Positions 9,132-19,706 of a stretch of DNA of 51,525 bases are shown piece by piece; the stretch's first letter is position 1; the number at the start of each line of letters is the position of its first letter. The DNA is from Emiliania huxleyi CCMP1516. Taxonomy: Eukaryota > Haptophyta > Isochrysidales > Noelaerhabdaceae. Both the position numbers and the translations under genes were made by a program. Below the pieces are notes generated by a model. That model searched no databases, was not told the DNA's origin, and saw only the letters and a program-made list of their open reading frames with translations. The stretch covers positions 287,844 to 339,368 of the forward strand of contig NW_005200922.1 in NCBI RefSeq assembly GCF_000372725.1. Reading direction: 5' to 3'.

Positions 9132-11080
9132 TCATGGGCGCTGCGACCACCAGCGTCGCACGCCAAAGGACTCCGCGCTGCCGGGCGTCGCTGGCGCCTC
9201 GACAGCGCTCATGCGCATCGCGTCGAGGTCGACCGTCAGCTGCAGCTGCGAGAGGAAGGCGAGGCCGAGGAAGAGCACGTGCGGCTCTGCAGCCTCCCCC
9301 TCACGCCTGCCGTCGCGCATTGAGACTGTTGCTTGGCTGCATCTCGGCTGCACCTCGGCTGCAGCTCGGCTGCACCTCGGCTGCACCTCGGCTGCACCTC
9401 GGCTGCATCTCGGCTGCATCTCGGCTGCATCTCGGCTGCATCTCGGCTGCATCTCGGCTACAAATAGGCTCATGCTCAAGCACCCGTCCCCCCACAGTGT
9501 AGTCGTGGTGTGAGCACACAAGTACTAGCAGAGTGCCAGAGTGCACACCTGCCTGCCTTGGCACAGCCCGCCGTCTCACGCGACCCGCCCGTGTTGTGGC
9601 TGGTGTCGCGGCCGAGGCATTAAAATCTCACACCACGGACGGTTGCTTACTCACTGCTAGGCTAATCCCGGGGAGCTGTCAAGCGGTAGGTAGGTAAATA
9701 GAAAGGCTCGGCTATTTGTCTCGGCTAAAATAGGCCCGCGAGATGCGAGCCGCGCTCGGCGCAGCCGCGACCTCCTCGCCTGCGCCGCCGGGTCGAGCGC
9801 AGAGGCGGGACGAGGGCGGAGCACGATGGGCCTCGGCGCAGAGTCGGCCGGCGGCAGCGACGAGTCGAAGTTTAGCGGAGTGCCGAGCGGAGTCGGGGCG
9901 GAGAGGCCAAACCAGGGGAGGCTCACCTGCCGAGGAGTGGTCGTGTCGTGGACGTAAGACCGGAGGGAGGCTGACCGAGGGCAGTGGGATGGGTCTGGGA
10001 CGAGGCGGCGTCTGGGAACAGCAAGTGGCGTGGGGAGTCACCGGCGTCACAATGAGCGGGAACTCCTCAGGCTCCCCGTCGCTCTGCCGGTAGCGCCGCG
10101 AAGAGGCGTGCAGAGCGACGGGTCGCCCTCGCTCCGTGCGGACGATAACCTCGACGTCCCTGCAGGTGGCGAGGGAGAGCTCAGCCGGAAGACTAGAGCC
10201 GGAAGGCACGAGCGCGCCCGTCTCGCTGACACGTACCTCATCGCAGCGCCGGGCAGCGGCAGCTCGTCCGACTGGTAGAGCGAGTCCGAGAGGACGAGGC
10301 CCGTGGTTCCCGTGTCGAGAACCGCCACCGCCGGCCGAGAGAGCGGCACCTCCGCTCGGTTGACGAGGAGGCGCTCGACGCGGCAAGCGTACTGCGCCAC
10401 CGGAGCGCCCAGCGGGCGGAGGTCGACCAGCGGGATGGCGTCGCGCTGCCGCAGCAGAGGCCTGCGGGCGAGGGTGAGTCGGCGGCGAGGGAAGTCGAAC
10501 TGGAAGGACTGGATGTCCGTCTGCTCAAGCAGGGTCGGCCGGACTCGAGGCACGCGGTCCCGCACCAGCCCAAGGTAGATCGCGGACGTCCCTCCCTTGC
10601 GAACGGACGAGGTGACGACTCCAAAGTTGATGGGCGAGAAGCTAAAGTCTCCAAAGTCGAGCCTGCCACGCCGCCACTCCACGCCGACATCCTGCCCGCC
10701 GAACCCCTCCGTGGTTGCGTCACCCAGCGCCACCGACGCGGTGGAATCGGCGTAGCATCCCCAACGATCATCGCAGCCAGAGGCGGGCAGTCGGCCCGGC
10801 ACCAGCAGGAAGGGGCTTCCCGTGTCCAACACCGCTCTAAATCTCTGACCTTCGACGGAGTAGGAGGCGCCTGTAGGACAGTCAACAGTTGGGACCATAT
10901 CAAGCTGTACTCACATGCTCGTTGGCGCTGGAACTCACAAAAGGCGCCGCCGCAGCGCTCGAGAGGAATTTGCGACAGCTCTGGCTGGCGCCCCTGAGCG
11001 TCCGGGACGCCAGCGCCGCAAGCTGCCGCCGCGAGCAGGCGAAGTGCGGAGGAGCGCTCGAGGTCGAGCGGGCGGCGCAT
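9132..11080 (-). CDS. pepsin-like (A1) aspartic protease, multi-exon
   Basis: Both catalytic motifs are visible: FRAVLDTGSPFLLVPG near the start and AVLDTGTTGLVLSDSLY in the second lobe. The C-terminal exon reads VLFLGLAFLSQLQLTVDLDA, the usual 'LG..FLR...V.FD' end of the fold. Exon 1 is 11080-10915 (start MRRPLDLERSS, a weakly hydrophobic leader). Intron 1, 10914-10871, has a classic GTGAGT donor and is 44 nt. Exon 2, 10870-10237, carries both DTG motifs. Intron 2 is 10236-10160 (GTACGT donor). Exon 3 starts at 10159. The last exon is 9286-9132 after a CTGCAG acceptor. Exons between about 10060 and 9290 are not resolved; that stretch contains an 11-bp satellite. Likely an endomembrane or secreted protease. 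Confidence 0.75.
9337..9457 (-). repeat. 11-bp satellite CTGCATCTCGG x11, intronic
   Basis: Eleven consecutive units of CTGC(A)(T/C/G)CTCGG with single-base variants, then one degenerate unit. It lies between the recognised parts of the aspartic protease and is presumably intronic. A related unit fills an LRR-gene intron at 18912-19149. Confidence 0.95.
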
Positions 11081-11212
11081 ATATGGATGGCACCTGCTAG
11101 GGTCGGACGCAGCGCAGGGCCGTGTTACGGCGAGCCCCGCGGCATGCGCTACTAAAAGAGAGAGTGCCAGCGAATAGCGACCAAAGATGTCGCGGAAAAA
11201 AAACCCCTCATC

Positions 11213-11279
11213 GGGCGATGCGGATCTCGGTGCAGCGCCGCCTGGGTCTCCCCCTCGACGTGGCTTGCCAGGCCGTGTA
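11213..11279 (+). pseudogene. short fragment of the 3841-4465 retroelement
   Basis: This translates to MRISVQRRLGLPLDVACQAV, differing at one residue from the block inside 3841-4465. Many third codon positions differ, so it is an independent copy. Homology stops abruptly on both sides. Confidence 0.8.
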
Positions 11280-11903
11280 CCATGCTGTTGCTGTGAAAAG
11301 CTGGGGCACGCGCCTTATCTGGCCCGGCCCCTTGGGGACTTGCGGCTCGGGTGCGACCTCTGACCGCGGGTCGCAGACCGTGTGCTCTCGGTGTCCGATG
11401 ACATGGCGCCTCTTCACGATCAGCACGCCAGTCTGTTCACACCTCTCTTCTGTTCACTTCACGGAGTGACAGGGGTTCATTACCCAGTTTAAGAAAAGGT
11501 TTCAAGAAAACACACCCTCAGGAAAACACCCTCATATAAAAACGAACGGAGCCAGCGCGCTTGTGGCTTCCACTCACAAGCACGCTTTTCCACGTCTCCG
11601 TCCCCGCTCTACCTAAGCCCTAAGCCTTAGCCCAAGGCTCGCCGCTCGAACCAATGGCGGTGGGGACGGAGGTGTCGCCTCCGTCCCCGCTGTGGAGGCA
11701 GCGCCTCTCTCCCCGCTCGACCTATAGCGGTCGGCGGACTCGAGTTCGGGGACGGCGGCTCATATTGCTAAATATAAAATTCCCACCCACCCACTCACCC
11801 GGTGGGGGAATATAAAAATACCTAAGGGTGCTGTGCGGGTGTGAATACAAGAGCGCTGCACTGAGAACGAGCAGAGTGTAGCCTCCAGCGCCTCATCCTC
11901 GCC
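11280..11903. other. intergenic with a strong hairpin
   Basis: No coding region. At 11662-11688 there is a perfect 11-bp stem (GGGGACGGAGG / CCTCCGTCCCC) with a 5-nt loop. The A+T-richer tract at 11470-11560 contains TATAAAAA, and a second TATAAAAA lies near 11810. These may be promoter-like or the residue of an insertion that cut the esterase gene. Confidence 0.4.
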
Positions 11904-12674
11904 CTACGCGCCGCGTGGGGCACAGCTGTGCGAATGGAGCCGACGAACCACCTCGGTCATAGTTACAACAAACAACCCGACGTGGACGCGTGCAACACTG
12001 GCACGGGCGGTGTCGCCGCCGTTGTCGATGTACAGGCGCGCGTCCGGCCGCAGTCGCCTCCGCAGCGCCACCTCGGTGATGAGCGGCAGCTGAAAGACGG
12101 GCGAGAGGCAGGCTGCGTGCGCGAACACATCGGGCCGGCGCCACGCGCTCAGAAAGGCGCAGAGGCCGCCCATGCTGCTGCCCATCGCCGACGTGTGCTC
12201 CGGCGACGGCAGGGTGCGGAATTTCGCGTCGATGGCGGGCTTGACGACGTCGCAGACGTAGCCGATGTACTTGCGGCCGAGCGGATTGTCGCCGTACTCG
12301 AGCCACCTCCGCCTGAGCAGCGGCACGGGCGGCATCTCTGGCCCGAGCGGCAGGTCCATGTCAAGGAGATGGCCGCCTCCGCACGAGTCCAGCATCACAA
12401 CGATCGCCGGCGAGATCTCGCCGGCGGTGACGAGGCGCGAGAGCGCGCAGTTGAGGTCCCACCGGCTGCCTTCGCCGCCGCCGCCGCTGCTACCGCCCTC
12501 ATCGTTGGAGAGACAGCACTGCCCATCATGCACATACAGGGTCGGATAGCGCCGACGAGGCTGCTGGTGGTAGCCGGGCGGAAGCCAAACATGGATCGAG
12601 CGACCAGGCACGAGAGCACGGTCAAATAGCGCGGGAGCCGGCGCGTCGAACGTCATCGTCTTTGCCGGCGGCAA
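11904..12674 (-). pseudogene. esterase (PF00756-type alpha/beta hydrolase), 3'-truncated
   Basis: The ORF (MPPAKTMTFDAPAPALF...) has the features of the putative-esterase/enterochelin-esterase family: 'RSIHVWLPPGYHQQPRRRYP', 'YVHDGQ', 'GEISPAIVVMLDS' and the nucleophile elbow GSSMGGLCAFLSAWRRPDVF. An Asp-containing strand (LYIDNGGD) follows. Then the sequence changes abruptly and ends after about 35 unrelated residues, with no segment that could carry the catalytic His. I therefore think the 3' end is lost, or lies in an exon I cannot find. Family assignment is good; functional status is doubtful. Confidence 0.65.
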
Positions 12675-13128
12675 GCGCTATTCCGGCGATGTCAAGGTCG
12701 TCTGCCCCCTCACCAGCAGCGGGGAGCACGGTCGGAAGGGCGCAGCGCCTAGATACATAATTATATGTCTGTGTGCTGTGTGGGTTGCACCCCGCCCTCC
12801 GAGCGGGGCGGGCGGTCTGCACCGCCGTCGGGTTCCGTCGCCCCCTAAAATCTCCTCCAGGAAATGTCTGCTCTATTTATTTATAGGAGCAGTCACACGA
12901 CTCTCACTCCGGTGCCATCCCGAAAAAAAGAATTCTGCCGCGATGCGCGCAAGTGCGGTGGGCGATCGCTCCTCCTCGCTCCTCCGCCGCGTTCTCCACG
13001 CTCCTCGCAGCCCTGCGCGTCTGTGCGCTTGAGCCGAGTGCCCGAGCCCCGACCCGCATCCTGGCCCAAAAGCGCGCGCCCGAGGCCCTCGCGCTCCGCC
13101 CCCCCCCCCCCCACGTGCCGCGTCACGC
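12675..13128. other. intergenic, nothing recognised
   Basis: The 5' flank of the esterase and the 3' flank of the oxygenase. It contains a C-homopolymer run near 13099-13113 and no supported gene. Confidence 0.4.
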
Positions 13129-14250
13129 CTAGTCCTCGTCCTCGTAGTCAAAGTCCGAATCGGCCGAGTCCGACTCCTGGGCAGCGACCGGCTTGCTCGG
13201 CGTGCGGGCGAAGAGGGCGATGCTCTTGCGTCGCCCGAGCGTCACGGCAGACACCTGGTGCATCAGCCGCTTGGACGGGAAGACGACAGCGTCTCCAGCT
13301 CGGAGCGGCACCGCCTCCGGCAAGCCTGAGGGCTCGCCGCTGGCCAGCATCTCCGGCGCCGAGCCGCGGACCACCTACAGGCGCTCGCTCCCGCGCAGTG
13401 CAGGGAGGGCCGGCGGCGGCTCCGTCACCCAGCCCGCTCGCGCCTCGAACACGCCTCCCGCGTCGCAGGGCTCGAGGCAGACCACGACCGAGAGAGCGCG
13501 CGCATCCTCGAAGCCGGGCGGGCCCTTTGGGCGCTTCGAGGCGGGGAAGGCGTCGAGGTGCCAGCTCTTCTTGTCCCCAACGCCGTACGACATTGCGTGC
13601 ACATTTTCGTACCGCACCCGCCCAGAGGAGAACGCGGGCAGAGCACTGGGCCATTTTCTCGCGCCCTCTCGCACCGCCGCCTTGAGCCTCTTGAACAGGA
13701 ACTGCGGGCAATCCCCGTGGTGGGCAAAGCAGCTGCAAGGGTCTGCGGGGCACAAGAGGAGGCCTCAGCGCCACTATTCACCGTCTCCGACGTGTGCGCT
13801 GGTCGCCTGGGTCATCCGGATCGAAGTCGGCGTCGTCGCTTTCGTCTTCGTCTTCCGAGCTTTCGTCTTCCGAGCCGGCGAGCAGCGCTGCCGTGCCGCT
13901 GCTGCCCGTCGTCTCGCTGCTTGTGGCGGCAGCCTTGGCGCGGCGGGGCGGCCGCCTAAGAGCTCGACACCGCCGGTGGCCGATAGGGAGCGACGGAGCG
14001 AGCCGCGCGCTTCGGCTGCGCGCCAGATGATGCGGGAGACGTGGCCGACGTGGCGGTCCTATCATCACGTAGCGGATGAGGACACATAATATGTCTCTCC
14101 TCTCGGGAGCCACAGGGCCGGCGCCTCGTAGGCAGTTGAGTAGGTCGTGTCTTTGGTGATGCGCTCGAGGCGGGCAATGTCCGCATGCGAGAGCAGGTTC
14201 GGAAGGCGCAGCAGATACAGAGGCGGGGAGGGACGAGGCCGCTTCGACAT
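13129..14250 (-). CDS. 2-oxoglutarate/Fe(II)-dependent oxygenase, multi-exon
   Basis: Start MSKRPRPSPPLYLLRLPNLL at 14250. The catalytic core has the metal motif WHLDAFPA (H-x-D) and, after the usual 'LRAGDAVVFPS' strand, the distal His and 2OG-binding basic residues (LMHQVSAVTLGRRKSIALF). This order is typical of prolyl-hydroxylase-like oxygenases. A 54-nt phase-0 intron (13428-13375, GTGACG..CTGTAG) removes an in-frame TAG. Another intron, 13791-13743 (49 nt), joins an acidic Ser/Asp-rich insert (DESSEDEDESDDADFD) to CSCFAHHGDC. The junction between exon 1 (ending near 14090) and the acidic exon is unresolved. The C-terminus is again acidic (SDSADSDFDYEDED). The substrate is unknown. Confidence 0.72.
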
Positions 14251-14398
14251 TGCGCTGTAGTAGCGGATTTTGGGCCTTCGGTACGAGCGTCCCGCTCTTT
14301 CCCCCGCGCTGCGGCGAGCGGCGATGGAGAGGCGCGAACGCCCGCGAGAATTTTCTTTTTTCGAGAGCCGAGTTCTCTTCCTTCGACATAACCGCCTA

Positions 14399-14434
14399 TC
14401 CCAGTCGTTGGTCGGACTGTGTTTCGCCTTCCCA
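14399..14434 (+). repeat. repeat B, copy 1
   Basis: Thirty-six bases are identical to 39989-40024, beginning TCCCAGTCGTTGGTCGGACT. Both copies are followed within a few bases by (TCAA)-type repeats. Flanks do not match, so this is the conserved end of an interspersed element. Confidence 0.85.
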
Positions 14435-14919
14435 TCAATCAATCAACCGCCAGGGGCCTGCCGCCACCCCCTAACCGGTCCCGAAACTTGAGGGAGGACC
14501 CTAAATTAGGAAGGAGGCGATTTCTTGCGGCCTTCTCACAGACCGTTCGCCCGGCTCTCGCTCGAAACGTCTTCCGTCGGGGCCTCCTCGAGAGCCTCGC
14601 TCCTCGGACCCAACCTGGGCAAAGATATCAGTTTTCGTGTTCTTCTTTCAAGGTTGTCTTGCGCCTCTGAGCTCTAGTGCACCGCTGCACGCCCCACCTC
14701 TTCACGCCGTCCGGAACACATATGGTGCGTCGAGCTCTGGCGTCTGGCGCGCTGTGCCAGCCGACACGTCTATCAGCAGGCGGGTACTCGCTTGCCCCAC
14801 AGTTCTTCGTCGGAGCCCGGCCGCAGGTAGAGCAGCGCAGCAAACAACACACAGGGAGGGGCTCTCAAACCCTAGCTGCTAACAACACACACCTGTTCAC
14901 AGCGGCGGATTACCAACAG

Positions 14920-16893
14920 CGGCGGGCCACTACTCGGTGACCAACCCTCTCTACCTCCCGTTCCGCTATCAGGTGCGCCCGACGAGTCAGCGCTCGGCCG
15001 CAGTCCCGCGCGCGCCAAGCCTCATGCGCTGCCGCCGTCCCTCAGTTGCTTCTCAAGTTTATCGTCTACGGCCTCACCTTCTCAACTGTGAGCGCACCCA
15101 CGGGGACGCTCGACACTCGCCCACCTCTGCATCGCTTCCGGCGGCCCGCGCGGAGGGAGACGCCCCACGACGCTGATCCGCTGCCCACGCGGACAGGCCA
15201 TCCCTGCCATCTATCCACTGACCCTCTTCTACATCCTCTGCGCGTGGCAAGTCGACAAGTCGAACCTGCTCCGCATCTTTCGCGGCATCACCGTCACCTC
15301 GGACCGGCTGACCTTTGAGGCGGTGGCGGTGTACGTACCGCTAGGTGCGCGCGCACGGCAGCGGCGCGTCGGCGTTGCGCGGCGCCTCGTCTCACGCCGG
15401 TGGTGTGAGCAGGCCTCGTGATTCATTGCTTCACCTCGGTGATCTTTGCGCTCCACCACTCTGTCGACGCAAAGCACTCGGAGGAGATTTCACGGCTCGA
15501 CTCGGCCACGGAGGGGCCCAACTCGACGTCGCCATCGTCGCCGCCCCTCCCGCTCGTCACCAAGCACTGCGACGGCTTCTTTGACCAGTTCAACGAGCGG
15601 CTTCAGACTGACCCCTCCGTCCTCACGCAGCTCATCGTCGGCGCCATCGTCGGCATCGTCACCTGCGGCTCCATCGTGCGCGAGCACACGCTGCGCAGCG
15701 CACGTGTTGCGCACGAGCGCCGGCGGATGTCGACGCTTCCCCGGATGGACTCGGCCGCGTACCGTGAAGTGTTTTGGAGCGTCGCGGGCAAGACCTCTCG
15801 CAGCATGCACCGGATGACGGGGCGGGTACGATCGCTGGCGACGCAGCTTGGGCGACAGGCTAGCGATGGGAGTTGTGCGGACGCCGCGCCGGCGCTACCC
15901 GGCCGCGGCCCTTACGCACCGTCGACGATATTCGCTCAGAGCGCAGTGACGCGCCCTCATCCGCCGGACACGGCAATCAGCCCCGGCAGGGGGCTCGTCA
16001 TGGCCGCAGCGACTTGCCACGGCAACAAGGGCCGGCTTGAGATCGACACGGCGGCGCTGCGGCAACGGGTGCGGGAGCTGCAAAAGACCAACAGGGCAGA
16101 GTACGCTCAGTTCCAGGCAGAGGTGGAGAAGATCAAGACCAGCCACGGCCGCGTCTCCGCCGAGATCGAGGCGGCTGATCTCCGCGCTTTGGCGATGGAG
16201 AAGCTGCAGGCGGAGGTTGCGGAGGCGGGGGCACAGCTGGAGTTGGCTCGGAGGGACGCAGAGAGGGTGGCCGTCCGAATGGCGGCGGCCAGAGCTGAGG
16301 TAGAGGCCCATGCCCTGCGAGTAGAGGTCGAGGCGACCGACGAGGGGTCAGAGGCCGAGGGCACGGCGGAGCAGGAGGGTGTTGAGGGAGAGACTGAGGC
16401 CGCGGCTTTCGAATCAGATCGGGAGGAGGAGGTGCGGCGCGTGTTCCACGCTCACGACGTCCACCGCACCGGCACCATCGCCGCGAGCCAGTTGCGCGCG
16501 GCGATGCACACGCTCGGCGTCGCGACCGACAGCGAGCAAGCTGTGCTCGCGCTCTCGGCGTTCGATGCGAATCGGTCTCGGCTCATCGGGCTGGCCGATT
16601 TTCGCGTGCTGCACGCCGAGCTCATTCGTCTCCAGTCGAGCGGGGAGAAGCTGACTCCCTTCCACCCCGACCTCACGCCCTTCAGACAGCTGCATCTGTA
16701 TGTGCATCGGAGGGAAGCGCTACAGCTTTACCTCCCGCCACTCACGAGCGCACAGATTGGCGGGCCATCCGTTGATTGCGAGATGAGCCTCGTAGCTTCG
16801 GCGGGAGCTGCTGGCTCTTGGGGGGAGGCCAGTGCAGTTGCAGGATCAGGAGCTGCTGGCCACGGCACGATAGATGAAGCGTTCTCCGTCTGA
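14920..16893 (+). CDS. membrane protein with CSC1/OSCA-like segments, coiled coil and EF-hand pair (5' end unresolved)
   Basis: Exons whose frames join cleanly: 14920-14972, 15046-15087, 15197-15344 and 15413-16893 (introns GT-AG, 68-109 nt). The first exons encode hydrophobic helices (LLLKFIVYGLTFST, AIPAIYPLTLFYILCAWQVDKSNLLR, VYVPLGLVIHCFTSVIFALH). The 'YPL.LFY...W.VDK.NLLR' pattern resembles the last helices of CSC1/OSCA stress-gated cation channels; this is tentative. A further helix (LTQLIVGAIVGIVTCGSIV) is followed by a long coiled coil (about 16030-16360). Then come two EF-hand-like loops (DVHRTGTIAASQ and DANRSRLIGLAD), both lacking the usual Glu at position 12, so Ca2+ affinity may be weak. 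I find no N-terminal channel half upstream. Confidence 0.6.
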
Positions 16894-17566
16894 ACTACGC
16901 GGGCGGGGCAAAAGCGTCGTGCTGCACGGCGGCCTTTGCGCTCTCTTGGGCTTGGGCCGGCGGAGAGACCCCTTTCAGGCTTTCGTTGATGTGTGCGTAT
17001 GGGTATGCATCTTGCTGATGCTTGCCCACCCACGCTTGTGTAACGCACCCAGTCCCAGATCATATCATACTCTCTAGCTAGGCGCGCCACCGCCACCGGT
17101 CGCCGTGAGCAGTGTACCTTGTTTCATCGTAGTTGCATGCGCATATTTTACTGTGTAATTATATTTACTGTACTATGTGCTTGTGGAATGAATGTGTGTA
17201 GCACAAGCATGGTGAAACCCCCACCCGCACCCCCCTCACGGCGAGAGAGAAAAAGAGAGAACACCGTGTCAGTGTGAGGGCTGTGACTCCCCGTCCGTCG
17301 CCACTGCGCGAACGCAACCCCAAGGGGTGCGTATATGCTGGTTGCTGCTCGAAGGCCCGGTGATGGCCCCACAGAGCACAGTCAACACCCACACACGTGC
17401 ACACATGCTGCGCTCAAGCTGCGCTGTGGGCCCGAATGGAGTTGGGCCGGCCCGAACTCGCAACCCTCCTCCGGCACATCACTTCACGACCTTGATGTCC
17501 CCCACCTAGCGATAGCAAGGGTCGCGCTCACAACAGAGTCGTGTCTGTGTAGTGTCGCGACGGCCC
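16894..17566. other. intergenic between convergent genes
   Basis: The 3' flanks of the EF-hand membrane protein (+) and the LRR protein (-). No supported ORF or RNA. A+T-rich sequence around 17140-17180 may hold polyadenylation signals. Confidence 0.4.
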
Positions 17567-19706
17567 TCAGCCAGCCCTAGAGCCCGCCTGCATCTCGAGC
17601 GCCATCGCAGCCGCCTCTGCGATCGACTTCCTCGGCGCGAGCGAGCGCCTCACGAGGTGGACCGCGGCGCCGGCGCCGCTCAGGCAGAAGAGGAGGAGGA
17701 GCGCCATCATGCCCGGCGAGAGGTCGTCCAAGCCCTACAAGGAAGGCCCCGCGACGCTCCGGCTAAGGCTTGCCCGCGCGAGCAAGGCCTCGTCGAGAGG
17801 CGTGCTGCGTCGAAACCACGCGGCGGCGGCGGCGGCGGCGACGCGTAGTCATACTCGCAGTCGATCTCTTGCCCGTAGATGCGGGTGCAGGAGGGGACAT
17901 CCATCGGGAGCGGGCACTGAAAGTTGCCGCTGTGCGTGTCGTCGACGAGCCTGCGCGCAGGACGCGCACATGCACATGATGGTGGGACGCGTCATGCGCG
18001 TGTCATGGGACGTGTGAGGGGGACACGCGGGCGTGTCGGCGAGTCGAGCCTGCAGGAGGCGCCCGGCCCGTCGAGGCTGAGGGAGTTGAGGAAGGAGGGC
18101 ACCTGCACGGGGGCGTGTCTCGAGGACGTGTCATGGGCGTGTCATGGAGGCGTCGCGGCTGAGGGAGGCACCGTGCCCGAGACGCGGTCTCTCGGCCAGG
18201 TCTCGGGTAGTCTCGGGTAAGTCTCGGGTAGTCTCGGGTAAGTCTCGGCACCGTGCCCGAGACGCCGGCGCGCGAGAGCTCGAGGAAGCGGAGGCTCTTT
18301 GAGCGGCGCAGGCCGTCGGAGATGGTGCCGGAGAGGCCGCTGTTGGAGAAGTCGATCACTTCAATCTGCCTCAGGTCCATGTCCTGTGGGGAGGGAGATG
18401 CACGGGTCTCGTCCCAGAGCTGCTTGCTGCCGGGCTACTAGAGAGGGGGGGGGGGAGGGGGAAGATCTCGGGTGATCTCCGGGTGCTGTTTCGCCTCTGC
18501 TACGTCTCTGCTGCTCTCTCGCCTCGATCCTCGGCAAGTCGACGAACTGGGGCAGAGTGCCGGAGAGGGCGGTCGAGTCGAGCCGGAGCTCCTCGAGGTA
18601 CTGCTGCGTGAAGCAGGACCAGGAGAGGGTGCCCGAGAGGTGCTCGTTGTCGCCAAGCTCGAGATCTTGGAGCATGCCGTACTCCTGTGCGGCCGAGGTG
18701 ACGCAGAGGGGTCAGACCTTGGTGCAGGTCTCGGACGTACCGCCGCCTGCTCCCCCTGCTGCGCCCGAGAGGAGCGGCCGAGGGAAAGCCGAGGCGTCAT
18801 GGCGGGAGTGCAGCTGGCTGTGCAGGCGCAGCTCACCTTGGACTCGCCCTGCTTTGGACTCGGCGACTCGCAGTACGAGGCAGGGACGGTGCCGGAGATG
18901 CGGCCCGTCACCTACAGCCGAGCGGGGCAGCCGAGGTGCAGCCGAGGGGCAGCCGAGGTGCAGCCGAGGGGCAGCCGAGGGGCAGCCGAGGGGCAGCCGA
19001 GGGGCAGCCGAGGTGCGCGGTAGTGCGAGGGAGGGAGAGGGGATGCTGGTCGCTGCTCCTCGACGTGTCCCTCTACATCTCGGCTGTGTCTCTCGGCTGT
19101 GTCTCTCGGCTGTCTCTCTCGGCTGCATCTCTCGGCTGTCTCTCGGCGCCTTCAGCTCCTCGAGGCGACCTTTGGCATCCGCGCCGAGGAGCTCTGCTGG
19201 GAGGGTGCCCGAGAGGCGCTTTGCGGTGAGGGTGAGGTCGCGGAGGTTGCCCACTGTCGCGAGCGAGCCCGGGATCGTCCCCGAGATGGAGGAGGAGCTG
19301 TCCTTGCCGAGGTCGAGCCTGTTGAGCTCGACAAGGCCCTTGAGCGACTCGAGCGGGATCACGCCTAGACACTTCCTAGACACTTCCTAGACACTTCCTA
19401 GACAAGGCCCTTGAGACCCTCGAGCGGGATCACGCCGGAGGGCGTCGAGGTGCCGCCCCGCAGCTTGAGGTCCGTGATGCCGCCGGCGTCGTTGCAGCGC
19501 ACGTCGGACAGCTTGCAGCAGTCGGCCTCCGTGCCCGGGAACCCTGTGTGGATGTCTGAGATCTGCAGGTCCGAATACACCGCCTTGAGCGCTTCGCACT
19601 GGCAGGTAGGAGTGACACAGCGGACCGCGTCGGCCGGCGCCGCGAGCATAGCGAGGATGCCGATGAGAGTGCACCCGGCGGGAGAGCGGCCGGAGGGGTT
19701 GCGCAT
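17567..19706 (-). CDS. leucine-rich-repeat type I membrane protein, multi-exon
   Basis: Start at 19706 with a signal peptide (CTLIGILAMLAAPADA), then a Cys-rich cap (VRCVTPTCQCEALK, ADCCKLSDVRCND) and plant-type LRRs with the 'L-S-G-T-[IL]-P' signature (LSGTLPAELL, ISGTVPASYC, LSGTLPQF, LSGTISDGL, VSGTVP). The C-terminal cap is NFQCPLPMDVPSC. Exon 8 (17734-17567) gives a membrane helix (MMALLLLFCLSGAGAAVHLV) and a short basic cytoplasmic tail without a kinase. Introns: 19435-19365 (GC-AG), 19149-18912 (GC-AG), 18836-18685 (GT-AG), 18522-18384 (GC-AG), one unresolved near 18250-18110, and 18049-17951 (GC-AG). It is probably a cell-surface recognition or adhesion protein; the ligand is unknown. 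Confidence 0.8.
18912..19149 (-). repeat. LRR-gene intron 2 made of two related satellites
   Basis: Forward bases about 18915-19018 are repeats of an 11-bp unit, GCAGCCGAGG(G/T). Bases 19073-19145 are a longer-unit relative, CTCGGCTG(TG)TCT. Both share the core CAGCCGAG/CTCGGCTG with the protease satellite at 9337-9457. Boundaries are GC-AG and phase 0. Confidence 0.85.
19330..19436 (-). repeat. exon direct repeat plus 11-bp satellite forming LRR intron 1
   Basis: Two 36-bp copies of exon (19330-19365 and 19401-19436, 3 mismatches) flank 35 bp of TAGACACTTCC x3. The intron, 19435-19365 on minus, has a GC donor and a TAG acceptor in phase 1. Splicing restores one copy (PSGVIPLESLKGLVELNRL). 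Confidence 0.85.

Noticed and set aside
13129..13755. In-frame TAG at 13375-13377 read as a nonsense mutation or stop-codon readthrough
   Set aside because: A GT-AG, phase-0, 54-nt intron ends exactly at that TAG and joins the two oxygenase halves cleanly.
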